Below the pieces are notes generated by a model. That model did not search any database. It was not told the DNA's origin and worked only from the letters and a program-made list of their open reading frames with translations. A stretch of 64,000 nucleotides of DNA from Apostichopus japonicus (Eukaryota; Echinodermata; Holothuroidea; Aspidochirotida; Stichopodidae). Position 1 is the first letter of the stretch; the number at the start of each line of letters is the position of its first letter. The position numbers and the translations under genes were made by a program. The stretch spans positions 12,724,001 through 12,788,000 of the forward strand of contig NC_092562.1 in the NCBI RefSeq assembly GCF_037975245.1, given 5' to 3'. Shown here in pieces: positions 38,401 through 47,247 of this stretch.

Positions 38401-41400
38401 TGATTGCTTAGCAAAATTGTTGAAATTGTTCTGAATCTTTCAGTGGAAACCACGTCCTCATATTATTTTTTATCTGATAGATATACTAAATTACTGATAT
38501 TTTGTCATTATAAATTCATCTGGCAACAGCACAATGGATAATATCATCAGGCCAATACAGCTAAAATTGCTATTTGTTTCTGTATAATTCGTCAACTTCA
38601 TTTGTCCACTGAGGAAATGATTATTTCTTCAATAAAGATACATTTTGATGGAATTCTAATTACTGAGAACTTGAAGTGTTATGCGAACAATGCAAATGTA
38701 TCAAGGTCTTAAGGATAAATCAAAATAAGAAGATTATAATAGCATAAGTAAAGCTTTTTGAAGGCCAGTTGCCCAGATGACATCACATATCCCCTACTGT
38801 GATCCGACTTTTTGGAGTAGTTGAAGGCTAAACCATTCAAAATAGGTAACATCGAATAAATCATATTTCGAGTTAGGGACACGATATTGAGATGGCGGTT
38901 CAACCAGCAGTGTGGAATAATTTCCTCTTCAATATTAGTTCCACATTGCTTGTCACCAGAAGTTATTTGAATATAACTGTCCAATCTGCGAGATTACATT
39001 TCAACATATCTGCTCGTACGTTTTAATGACCTTCGTTTTCCGTCAAATTTTCATCTCGACTGCTTCACCATGAATTACGGATATGTTACTGAATTACGGA
39101 TATGTTATAAATGTATATAAATGTTATAATATGTTATAAATGTAACTTAACGCCAAGTCTATATAGTCATGAGCCTTCCTCCCTGTCATTTGGTGTATGC
39201 TGTAGCAGTGACCTGTGTTCTTTCAAAGAACAACGGTATCGACTCGATCTCTCTGATTTTGCTCGTGTTATAGTTGTATTGATGGTTTCATAACATTTTT
39301 CTCATAATTTGATTTCTATTTGCAAAGGAAGTTTGTGAGGATAGGTGGAACATGGCTGACGCAATTGTTGTCAATAGGGAACTTTTTAAGTGCAAAAATG
39401 GAAATAGATATTTGTTTACCCAAACGGGGCATTTACTATTTATGAAAAGGGGCACTTTTAAGGTTTTTCACACACACGTGCGTTCATTCTCAAGCCTCCG
39501 CCGTCCCTGGTCAAAACAGACAATTAACAGTCTTTCCTAAAGTTAGTCTAAATAAGTGCAAACGTTAAGTCACGTCCTAAAGTCAAAATCTCGAACGAAA
39601 AGTACAAAATTTCAAAATCTTGAGACGAAAAAGTCGAAACATTAATATGTAACCCCCCCCCTTCCAAGAATATAAAATCGAAATTCGACACGTTAAGCCT
39701 TTAACACGTCAAAGTTAGACAGTGGACTCTCTTGTTTCCGTTTCTTTATCTCTAATCTTGACGTACTCATCTCGACCTCGGACTGTTAGGTCTTTTCAGT
39801 CTCGGCTTCAGTATCGATATGTAGCGCTTTCTTTGTTTCGTTTTGTTTTGTTTTCTATTGAAAGTCTCAGCTAGTCTTGAGAAAAAAGTCAAACAATAAA
39901 ATAAACAACATATATGTCAACTCTCCTCTCGATAATTTGTTAACCGTGTTTTTGTTGCCCGTGATTAATTTAGATGCGGTACGAATTGTTGGTGGCAAAG
40001 CAGATAATGAAGGGCGCGTAGAGGTTTTTCATGATGGCCAGTGGGGCACTATATGTGATGACCAATGGGACTTGAACGATGCAAATGTGGTCTGTCGACA
40101 ACTAGGATACTCTGCCGCTCGATCTGCCAATACCGCTGGGGTATCAAATCCTGGAACAGGACCCATACATCTGGATGATCTCGAATGCACTGGTGAAGAG
40201 ACGGATATCTTCGAATGCAGCCATCCTGGTATTGCTGTCACAAACTGCAACCACGAGGAAGATGCTGGAGTCGTGTGCGCCGAGCAAGGTAAGTATAGAA
40301 AACAAACTGGCGACATGGACGAAATTTATCTTACCTGTTGATTAAGAACTGTTTCAAACTATCGAATACATTTCTTTTAGCTCGTGTGAGTATAAAGAAA
40401 TTCTTAACAATAGTTCTTAACAATAAATTTCAAATTCGTTCAAACGAAAGTTAAAAGCTTACCGCGTGACGGTGTGGAAGTGCGTAGGCACTTTCCATTA
40501 AATGAATTTGTATGCAGTCTGAGTCAATGCAGTCTGCGTAACCTACGTATGCTGACGCTGTTTCAGTTTGATTGTCGTTACTGCAAATTTGAATTTTTCG
40601 TATAAATGAATTAGCAATTTGTTATTACGAATTTGAAATTCGTTGTTTATTAGCAATTAGTAAGGACTTAATACATGAATACATCAACAGGTCCATATTG
40701 GGCCACCGCATTTTTGTGTATTCAATATCGTTCAGTTAACTATTAATTTAATGGGTTGTTGACCTTCAAATTGAGGGCGACAGACCTTGATGTTGCCACG
40801 AACTGTGAGTATAGCTTCGATTATTCTTGTTTAACGCTTTCGCTCGAATGAATGTTTTTTTTTTCCCGTTAAGCTCTGCATTTCATTTGATTGTGTGAAT
40901 TTGCTGCGAAATATTATTATCATATTTCGTAAAATATCACCATAATTCCCTAAAGAAAACACAAACTCTTTCAATCCCCATGTCACACATCTTCTCATTT
41001 TGCGACACAATAGACAATGTTAGGATTGTGGATGGTCCATCTCCGAACGAAGGTCGTGTGGAAGTCTTTATGAATGGCGAGTGGGGCACTGTGTGCGACG
41101 ACGGCTGGGATTTGTCCGATGGAAACGTAATTTGCGCACAGCTTGGTTATCCAGCTGCATTGGAGGTGTCGTCAAGGGTAAGATATTGTTTGATCATTAT
41201 TTTGGCATTATTTTAGCAAAAAATGTATTAATTGGCAACCTACTATAAACTTCGCCTGGGGAGATAAATTGTAAAGGAATCTCAATATGGTTGTCGCAGC
41301 ACTAATTATAGATAATATTTTCAAACGAGTTTATATAATATATATGCAGGCGTTATACTCAATACCCAAGGAGAATGTATGGCAAAATGAAGGGATACAA

Positions 41401-44400
41401 TTTTCCTTTTAAGTTTTCCACAGTGAATGTATCAGCAATAATTAAATACGTCATGGATGTTGGTGATTCTGTACTGAAGATTGGTACGAGAGTTTCATCT
41501 CAGACGTATTAACGAACGTGCGTGGCTGACACGACTTTATTTACGAGTCCTTTAAACTATGAAAGGGTCAAAATACATTTTAATTTCCTTTATGTTTAAA
41601 TGCATCCTTACAATGCAGACTATGCTACGATTTACAGTCTGTTTTACCTCACACGTTAGAGGTTAGTATACATTATCAGAGAATGTGGGTTTTACCAGAA
41701 AAAGGTCAGAGGGGTGGGATGGTCTCTGACCTCCCGTGATACTAACATGGCCAACTATAACGAGTCATTCACGTGATTTCCTTAACCGGAATATAACCAC
41801 CAAAAAAAAACACACATGTAAGGTCGATTGTACTAGTCCCATGATCAGTATTAAAGAGTTCTGCTACTTCCTCCGAGCTCTGATTTTGGTTTCTGATTTT
41901 GTTTTCGAACCTGTCGCTGTTTACACAAACAAGATGTTCAAAATTTGAACTTTAACGTTGCTCTATATTTCAAGCATAATCAGCAAATAAACTATAGAAA
42001 TCGAGAAGCTATTGATATATCTCGTAATTCGTGCGTGTTCTCTCCGAAGGCTCAATATGGTGAAGGACAAGGCCCGATTAATATGGACGACGTTGATTGT
42101 AATGGTCAGGAAGCTCGATTAACACAGTGTCGCTTTCAATCTGAAAATAACTGCCAACATGACGAGGATGCTGGTGTCAAGTGCGCGCTCGGAGGTAAGA
42201 TATTGTTTTTTCTCTTTCATAATTTATGATAGTTCAATAATAAAATTAAACTTAACAACTTAGCTGCAATTTGTCCTACACAAACAGAGCCCCCCCCCCA
42301 CCCCACCCCCAAAGGAAAAAGAATGCAGTTCATTGCAGCCTCAACAATGGTAATAGACTCTTTACTATATATTGAACAATTGAAGTACTGTTGCACCAAG
42401 CTACACGAATACCCAGCAGTTTACTAGTCATTTCCCGCTCTTTCTGTGTAGACTTTGGCAAACTCCTTGTGTCACCGAGAACATGTTGATACAGTGCTTT
42501 CTTTTCCATCTAATGGTGCACCGCATATTACCATAATTTGCATAAATGTATTGCTTTTTTTAAATTTTTTTATTAACACAGTGAGACTTATAGGTGGAAG
42601 ATCTGCCACAGAAGGACGAATAGAGATGTATATCGGGGGACAGTGGGGAACAGTTTGTGATGACGACTGGGGACGAGAAGACGCGGAGGTCGTCTGTCGA
42701 CAACTTGGCTTCAGTACTGTCATAGCATTCTACGGTGAAGCTCACTTTGGTGAGGGTACGGGTGACATCTTCTTCGATGATCTGAATTGTGATGGGAATG
42801 AAGACTCTTTGGTATCTTGCCCTCATGCTGGTTTGGGAGTCCACGGATGTGATCATAATGAGGATGCTGGGGTATCTTGTGGCAACGAGTGTGAGTATTC
42901 AAGGAGCATTGCGGTACCAATGTTGTCAAGTCATGTGATACAAATATGTAAACCTTGAAACTTGAACTTGAACTTTGACATTACTGTCTTTTGATTTTTT
43001 ACAAAAATGGCTTAACAAATGGCGATAATATTTTCACTCTATCGTCACGCCAAATTATGTTCTATATTAATTTCAGATCCTATCAGAATTGTTGGTGGAA
43101 AGAGCGACCGCGCAGGTCGCGTGGAAATTGAAATCGATGGAGAATGGGGTACTATCTGTGATGATGGTTTTGGCGACACAGAGGCTGACGTCATATGTCG
43201 TCAGTTAGGCTTCGCGTGGGCAGAAGTAGGTTACCAGTGGGGAGGAGCTCGATTTGGAGAAGGTACAGGCCCAATTCACTTGGATAATTTACGTTGCTCA
43301 GGGACAGAACACTTTATCACTGACTGTCCACATGGTGGTATTGGTGAGCATAACTGCCAACATCATGAAGATGTGAGTGTATCTTGCGAAGTACCGGGTA
43401 AGTTATACTGCACTTTTCTTCTTAATGTTTTGATACTGTTTTGTGGGACTGTACTTTTTTTGCTGTTCAAAAGCATTGTTCAAAAGCATGTTCAAAAGCA
43501 AAAATATATTGGGAAGTGACAAGGACTCTGAGCTCTCGATTGTAATCATTTAAGCGATTGATAACACTGGCGTGCACAATGGGACAGGAGAATCCCCTCA
43601 CCCCCCCTCCCTCTTTCCAACCTCACATAAAAAAAACGTATTATGTTGCCTTTAGAGCTACTTATATAAACCTAGCACTCGGAAAATAATATGCACCACT
43701 TCACGTGATAATAATTTATGTTTCTGGGGGAGGACCCTAAGTCATAACCCCTCCCACCCCTTTATTAAGTTTGGGATTCGCCTCTTGTCTCTACTTTAAT
43801 CAGTTGGGTAAATTTTCAAGTTTCAATTAGCACAACCATGCGTTAAGGGCTACTAATGTAGAACTAACGTATTGTGTCAATATATCTTGATGTCTTACTT
43901 GATGTCTAAATATTTACTTATATAGGTTTTCTTGTTTCATTGGCGAGGATCCCAAACCTCCCTCACCATGGGGGTCGGCTTCCATGACCCGAGATCAGAA
44001 TCCTCTCCTTTATAATAATGTTAATTCGCCTCTAGTCCTTAAATAAATCTACCTTAATCAGTCGGAAGTAATGTTTGAATTTGTACAACATTGCGCAAGC
44101 CACTAATTGGCACCCAAACACTTTACGATTATGCTGCATGGATTACAAGCTTTGTGACGTGGTGGCGTCTTATTTACTGGACACTGAATTTTTTTGTTAC
44201 GTTCAATTCACATTTCTGTTCATTTGGTGCTTAATATGTTTATTTTGGTATCGAGTCTATGGAAACTGGAAGAACATTTCATGCTATGTTTATGTCCACA
44301 GTAAGGTTAGCTGCATCTTCTAGCATCACAAGAGGTCGCGTGGAACTTCTCTATGAAGGCAGATGGGGCACTGTATGCAGTGACGAGTTTGATGATAACG

Positions 44401-44630
44401 CAGCCGTTGTCGTTTGTCGTCAACTAGGGCTCTCTTCTGGGTTTGCCATGACTATCGGGGGTTTCTTTGGCAGGAATAGACCAGTGTATGCGGATGATAG
44501 CGTACCAATTATTCTAAAGCAGATACATTGTGACGGTTCGGAGTTTTCACTAATGGATTGCCCGAGAGCAGGAGTAGGTGACCAGACGTGTGGTCATCGA
44601 CAAGACGTCTTCGTCGGTTGTCGACCGTAA
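20709..44630 (+). CDS. Secreted multi-domain SRCR (scavenger receptor cysteine-rich) protein, 15 domains
   Basis: 22 coding exons were placed: 20709-20729, 24188-24251, then fifteen SRCR domains from 25536 to 44630. The coding sum is 4845 nt, exactly 1615 codons including the TAA at 44628-44630, and all junction phases agree. Exons 1 and 2 together give a signal peptide (MRYFWQQ, then [20 protein letters not shown]). Almost every domain shows RLVGG...EGRVE, WGT[IV]CDD, [VA]xCRQLG, a C before a G[ET]E-type turn, an HxxCxHxEDAGVxC end, and six cysteines (group A). No transmembrane segment or other domain follows domain 15, so the product should be secreted. Multi-SRCR proteins of echinoderm coelomocytes are thought to act in microbial recognition; ligand and exact function here are unknown. 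The GTG and in-frame codons upstream of 20709 are not used, because only the ATG at 20709 gives a clean signal peptide. Confidence 0.88.
21184..21485 (+). mobile_element. tRNA-Ser-derived SINE in SRCR intron 1
   Basis: The head carries A box TGGCCGAGTGG (21191-21201), B box GGTTCGATACC (21253-21263) and a TGA at the anticodon position (GGCATTTGAAGC), with a long variable arm as in class II tRNAs. A body with GCCTTTGCGGGCTCCTCCCA and a TTATTATTATTT tail follow. The stems are too mismatched for a working tRNA. Confidence 0.75.
22784..23324 (-). mobile_element. 5'-truncated non-LTR retrotransposon, C-terminal RT region, 14-bp TSD
   Basis: On the minus strand it encodes the C-terminal end of a LINE reverse transcriptase: [39 protein letters not shown] and, in another frame, [20 protein letters not shown] and [16 protein letters not shown]. 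The 3' end has a GTGAG-type tail (22791-22808). TATATAGCCTATAT flanks both ends (22770-22783 and 23325-23338). A 7-base A run (23058-23052 on this strand) is where the frame breaks, consistent with one extra base. Inactive; lies antisense in SRCR intron 1. Confidence 0.85.
24188..24251 (+). CDS. SRCR gene coding exon 2 (signal peptide core)
   Basis: Acceptor TTTTTTTCTCCAG, then [20 protein letters not shown] and Thr, donor GTTCGT at 24252, ending in phase 1 as required by the SRCR exons. Hydrophobic core with a likely cleavage after VTAA or nearby. Confidence 0.75.
25536..25841 (+). CDS. SRCR domain 1 exon
   Basis: Single phase 1-1 exon (acceptor GGTCTGCAG, donor GTTAGT). Shows [31 protein letters not shown] and HYEDAGVVC with six cysteines. 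Confidence 0.9.
27082..27435 (+). CDS. SRCR domain 2 exon
   Basis: Single phase 1-1 exon with a 14-residue N-terminal spacer ([11 protein letters not shown]) that contains an N-glycosylation sequon. [20 protein letters not shown] and HAEDAGVIC are present; donor GTATGT. Confidence 0.9.
27911..28195. repeat. Recent tandem duplication just upstream of SRCR domain 3
   Basis: The unit beginning AACATTAGATGGAATATGAA at 27911 recurs at 28043 and is nearly identical for about 130 bp. The second copy has an additional internal duplication of GATCCCCAGATGTGAATT (about 28063-28096). The array ends 75 bp before the acceptor of domain 3. Confidence 0.85.
28271..28594 (+). CDS. SRCR domain 3 exon
   Basis: Phase 1-1 exon, acceptor TCTCTACTAG, donor GTAAGA. 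Shows [36 protein letters not shown] and HHEDASVVC; six cysteines. Confidence 0.9.
28683..28870 (+). mobile_element. Probable tRNA-derived SINE
   Basis: GGTGCAGCGGTTAGAGTGAC resembles a tRNA D-arm/A box, and TAGTTCAAATCA about 45 nt later resembles a B box. The body differs from the other two SINE families here, and the 3' limit is not clear. Confidence 0.4.
29564..30444 (+). CDS. SRCR domain 4, two exons split after RQLG
   Basis: Exons 29564-29714 and 30263-30444. The internal intron is phase 2, right after CRQLG (donor GTAAGT, acceptor TTGTTCTCAG). The second half reads [20 protein letters not shown] and HSEDAGVIC. Outer junctions are phase 1. Confidence 0.88.
29822..30045. repeat. GAT/GGT trinucleotide-rich array in the intron splitting domain 4
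   Basis: About 220 bp built from GATGATGGT, GGTGATGGT and GTGGT variants. Translations of it are Asp/Gly- or Val/Met-rich artefacts. Confidence 0.8.
30849..31157 (+). CDS. SRCR domain 5 exon
   Basis: 309-nt phase 1-1 exon with no internal start: acceptor CATCTACAG, donor [63 protein letters not shown]; six cysteines. Confidence 0.9.
31355..31452. repeat. (TA)n followed by (TG)n microsatellite
   Basis: About 57 bp of AT dinucleotides followed by GT dinucleotides interrupted by GGATGTAT. Confidence 0.9.
31727..32224 (+). CDS. SRCR domain 6, two exons
   Basis: Exons 31727-31872 and 32062-32224. The internal intron is phase 0, after GGAVE and five residues before RFG (donor GTAAGT, acceptor TTGAAATTCAG). 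QLG is replaced by YLN; six cysteines retained. Confidence 0.88.
33318..33537 (+). mobile_element. tRNA-derived SINE, family 1, diverged copy
   Basis: B box GGTTCAAGTCA (33352-33362); the body with GCTTCTTCTCGAGCTCCTGC and the (CATA)n tail align with the minus-strand copy at 12363-12617. The head is truncated. Confidence 0.7.
33651..34495 (+). CDS. SRCR domain 7, two exons split after NDAQ
   Basis: Exons 33651-33763 and 34294-34495. The internal phase 0 intron interrupts WDINDAQ | VVCRQLGY (donor GTATTT, weak; acceptor TTCGACATAG). The second half gives [12 protein letters not shown] and HHEDAGVSC. Confidence 0.85.
34608..34895. mobile_element. G/C-run MITE, complete copy with inverted ends
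   Basis: Starts CAGGCGCGTAGCCAGG and ends GTTGCTACGCGCCTG, so at least 12 bp of each end are inverted repeats. It shares the family core (GGAAATGGCACTTCCCAAGC) in reverse orientation relative to 17352-17602. Flanking GACCTTCG and GACCTCCA match at 6 of 8, a possible old 8-bp duplication. Confidence 0.7.
35358..35438. repeat. 20-bp tandem repeat, about 4 copies
   Basis: CAGACTGAGCATGATCCAAT repeated with small changes (CTCAGC, CAAAGC, CTAAGC variants). Confidence 0.85.
35749..36057 (+). CDS. SRCR domain 8 exon
   Basis: 309-nt phase 1-1 exon (acceptor CCTATAAG, donor GTAAGA). [38 protein letters not shown], with CKENGF in place of [15 protein letters not shown]. Confidence 0.9.
36195..37139 (+). 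CDS. SRCR domain 9, two exons
   Basis: Exons 36195-36352 and 36989-37139. The internal phase 0 intron is after FNG, one residue before FFGQG (acceptor TTTCTATAG). [20 protein letters not shown] and HHQDAGLSC; six cysteines. Confidence 0.88.
37993..38301 (+). CDS. SRCR domain 10 exon
   Basis: 309-nt phase 1-1 exon (acceptor ATCTTAAAG, donor GTAAGC). [47 protein letters not shown]. Confidence 0.9.
39974..40288 (+). CDS. SRCR domain 11 exon
   Basis: 315-nt phase 1-1 exon (acceptor TTAATTTAG, donor GTAAGT). [40 protein letters not shown]. The usual RFG-type motif is replaced by [10 protein letters not shown], with a 2-residue longer loop. Confidence 0.9.
41014..42194 (+). CDS. SRCR domain 12, two exons
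   Basis: Exons 41014-41177 and 42050-42194. The internal phase 0 intron is after VSSR, one residue before QYGEG, the same place as in domain 9 (donor GTAAGA, acceptor TCTCCGAAG). HDEDAGVKC ends the domain. Confidence 0.87.
42582..42890 (+). CDS. SRCR domain 13 exon
   Basis: 309-nt phase 1-1 exon (acceptor TTATTAACACAG, donor GTGAGT). [49 protein letters not shown]. Confidence 0.9.
43077..43397 (+). CDS. SRCR domain 14 exon
   Basis: 321-nt phase 1-1 exon (acceptor TTAATTTCAG, donor GTAAGT). [66 protein letters not shown]. Confidence 0.9.
44302..44630 (+). CDS. SRCR domain 15, terminal exon with stop
   Basis: Acceptor TATGTCCACAG, phase 1. [40 protein letters not shown], and a longer central loop ([20 protein letters not shown]) before KQIHC. 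The end reads [11 protein letters not shown], then TAA. It is the most diverged domain. A weak donor (GTAATC) overlaps the stop, but its phase would not fit the other SRCR exons. Confidence 0.85.
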
Positions 44631-44827
44631 TCTCTGTACGATTTACGTAACCAATGGAAGTGACAAACACCAAATACTCATGTCAACTTTATGTTAAAAA
44701 ACAATAATATTACAGCAGACAACATTTTTATATTAACTTGCATTTGATCTTCTCTTCTGATAACAATATTGCCGTTTTGATGTATATTTGCAAATATACC
44801 GTGACAATAATTATAAATAGCATGCGC

Positions 44828-44833
44828 AATAAA
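44828..44833 (+). terminator. Poly(A) signal of the SRCR gene
   Basis: AATAAA about 200 nt after the stop codon. Confidence 0.5.
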
Positions 44834-45568
44834 AATAAAAATCTTATTATTTTCTCTTTTGAGAAGTAACACGTGCTCAGCTTTACTAAACCGTCCATTC
44901 TTGATTTCCATTGATGATATATTTTGTCACTGTTTTCTGTTAGTACGATATTACCATCTAAATGATATATGGGCTGTGGGAAGGTGTCTTCTTTTGTACC
45001 ACAAATCATCGCCTGTATGATTTCTATGCGTATGCCAAGTTATGCTAAGTTGATGTCACCTAAGTCTGGAGAACTAAATTAATGATGGTCTAATACAATA
45101 AACCGCTTGCTTCAATGGACATAGATGTTTGACCAATATGAATATAGTATTATACTTCAAACATCAATAGTTTTTAAAATGGATCCCTATTCTTCAAAAC
45201 AGTATCATTTAAATATTAAAAACTGACATCATAAGTGTGTGAAATGCATGTATATACGGTGTTGGCTAAGTGGTGTTGGCTATGTGACATATGAGTTATA
45301 GTAGTAAACAACAGTATCGAGTCAGACTTCATTGTGTACACTGTGTATAGTATACTATATGGGCGGTGAATTGCCAATAATCATTGTCACTACTATTACG
45401 TGTTTTTTGTTCTTTTGTTCGTGGAGTCACGCAGTTATGGTCATAAAGTATAATTATCCATTGGTGCGTTCTTTGCGGCCGCAATATCAAAAGTCAATAA
45501 CCGTGAAAATAACCGACTCAGCGTCTCTGATTTGAAAGAAATATGCACTTCCTTCTTCATATGACTGG

Positions 45569-45576
45569 TATAAAAG
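45569..45576 (+). promoter_or_regulatory. TATA box of the Ig-type receptor gene
   Basis: TATAAAAG in a GC-poor context, 308 nt upstream of the ATG at 45877; initiation would be near 45600. Confidence 0.5.
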
Positions 45577-45876
45577 CTGGGAAGGTATGCAACTTGCATT
45601 ATACTCAAGTAAACAGGTATACATGTTGTGAACTTTTGAAAATTACAGATGAAAACAGGTTGAAGTATAAGGTTTATTGGAATATGCGTGGGCGGGCATG
45701 ACAGTTCATTTGTCTTGTTTTTCTTTGTGTATTCAGTGCGAGGTCAGAAGTAGGCCTATCATAATACAGTACAGCATACACTTCATTACACAGTTGTCAA
45801 ATTACTTTACATTCGTACGGTTGGACTGCAGTAGCTCGTCATCTTGATCGTTTATTCTGATTTAGCTGTTTTCACT

Positions 45877-47247
45877 ATGGCTTTCAAAACACTGGTTATT
45901 ACCCATTGTTACCTGGTTTGTCTCTATATCCAGTGTTGTTATGGATATCCACCTTTGGAGCTTTCGGTGGAGGGAGCGTACAGGACTGGAGCGAACACTT
46001 ACACAGTTTCTACTGATTTAGATAATTATTATTATTATTATAATTATTATTATGTGACGATATTATGTGCATCTAATACTGTCGATCCTGGGTCATTTGC
46101 TCTAATAAGAAATGGAAACGTCATAAATACAACAGAGGAAGATGACGAAATCAGCTTCGAAATCAATGTAGACGAGCTTGGCAACCCTGAAACATTCTCA
46201 TGTGTCCTAAAGCAATCTGTTAAAACAGCAGATGAGATAACCTTTAATTTTGAGATGACTAGTTATATGAATATCGAAACAGTTTCCTATGATGTTCCTT
46301 CTTGCACAACGTCTTTTGGAACTTCGGTTTTTAATGGCGAGGAAGTTGAAATGTATTGCTTCGGGGCAGGTGTGAGGTGGGTACCAGAATATAGTGATGT
46401 GGTGTCTGCTATAATAGGTTCTTCTAACATACAAATGTATACCTGTGAGAATAACTCTAGTTATTATTTTCCTTTCGAACTGGAATCGTGTCAATTATCG
46501 CTTGACATTTTGCCGTCACTTACCATTGCAATATCACCTACTACCTTTTCGCATACCAGTGATATGGTATTTAATTGCATTACTACACCACATCGATTGG
46601 TCTATTGGGATATTTATGGATCTAAAGGAAACTTGCTGGATGAGAACTTCGTGAATTTGTTTCTATCAGTTAGCACAAATATCACGATTGATCAAACCGA
46701 CAGAGAATCGACTCTGCGTATATCTGAGTCTGTGATGCGAGGCAACGGTATACACACAATACTGTGTTACACATACGATACAATCAGACAATCGGCTATG
46801 GCAACTGTGCAAGTAAAACCTTCCGTAACTACTGAAGTAAAGTCACCGTCTGTTGCTTCGTCTACTAGTACAATACCATCGGGGAAAAGTGCATCCACTT
46901 TACAAGGTGTCGTCGCTGTGATGTCAACTACTGAAGTAAAGTCATCGTCTGTTGCTTCGTCTACTGGTACAACACCATCGGGGAATAGCGCATTCACCTT
47001 ACAGGGTGTCGGCGCTGTGACGTCATTAGTTCTAATTGTCCTTCTAACAATCATGGTTGTAACGCTTCTGGTAATCTTCATTTTGTGTCGACGGAAAAAA
47101 GCTGCCAATAAAAACGCTATTAAGCAAGACCAGTCACAGCCGAAATTATACCTTAATCAAGCATACCAATCGCAAGGCCCTAACACTGTAGGCACCGCGG
47201 TACAGGTATCGGATGGACAGGAGTATAACTATATTGATATAATCTGA
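45877..47247 (+). CDS. Intronless type I membrane protein with Ig-like modules
   Basis: 456 aa in one uninterrupted frame. The ATG at 45877 is chosen over the upstream TTG because it opens a good signal peptide (MAFKTLVITHCYLVCLYIQC). Ectodomain: a first Ig-like pair (TILCAS ... ETFSCVLKQ), a four-cysteine module (PSC ... EMYCFG ... MYTCEN ... ESC), and a clearer Ig-like domain (VFNCITTPHRLVYWD ... ESTLRISE ... HTILCYTYD). Then a Ser/Thr-rich stalk of two 33-residue repeats, a transmembrane segment (SLVLIVLLTIMVVTLLVIF), a basic stop (CRRKK), and a tail of about 55 residues with KLYLNQAY and EYNYIDII. YLNQ fits the Grb2 SH2 consensus pYxN. A poly-tyrosine run (YYYYYNYYY, residues about 58-66) comes from a TTA/TAT microsatellite. 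No orthologue recognised; a surface receptor or adhesion protein is the likely role. Confidence 0.75.
   Translation: MAFKTLVITHCYLVCLYIQCCYGYPPLELSVEGAYRTGANTYTVSTDLDNYYYYYNYYYVTILCASNTVDPGSFALIRNGNVINTTEEDDEISFEINVDELGNPETFSCVLKQSVKTADEITFNFEMTSYMNIETVSYDVPSCTTSFGTSVFNGEEVEMYCFGAGVRWVPEYSDVVSAIIGSSNIQMYTCENNSSYYFPFELESCQLSLDILPSLTIAISPTTFSHTSDMVFNCITTPHRLVYWDIYGSKGNLLDENFVNLFLSVSTNITIDQTDRESTLRISESVMRGNGIHTILCYTYDTIRQSAMATVQVKPSVTTEVKSPSVASSTSTIPSGKSASTLQGVVAVMSTTEVKSSSVASSTGTTPSGNSAFTLQGVGAVTSLVLIVLLTIMVVTLLVIFILCRRKKAANKNAIKQDQSQPKLYLNQAYQSQGPNTVGTAVQVSDGQEYNYIDII
46828..47025 (+). repeat. Two 99-bp tandem repeats encoding the stalk
   Basis: ACTACTGAAGTAAAGTCA at 46828 and again at 46927; each unit encodes 33 residues (TEVKS..SVASST.T.PSG.SA, then TLQGV). 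In frame and about 87% identical, so duplicated fairly recently. Confidence 0.85.

Noticed and set aside
44628-47247. Fusion of the SRCR gene with the downstream transmembrane gene into one receptor
   Set aside because: Domain 15 ends in a stop, a poly(A) signal follows, the downstream frame has its own TATA box, ATG and signal peptide, and no in-phase splice pair was found.
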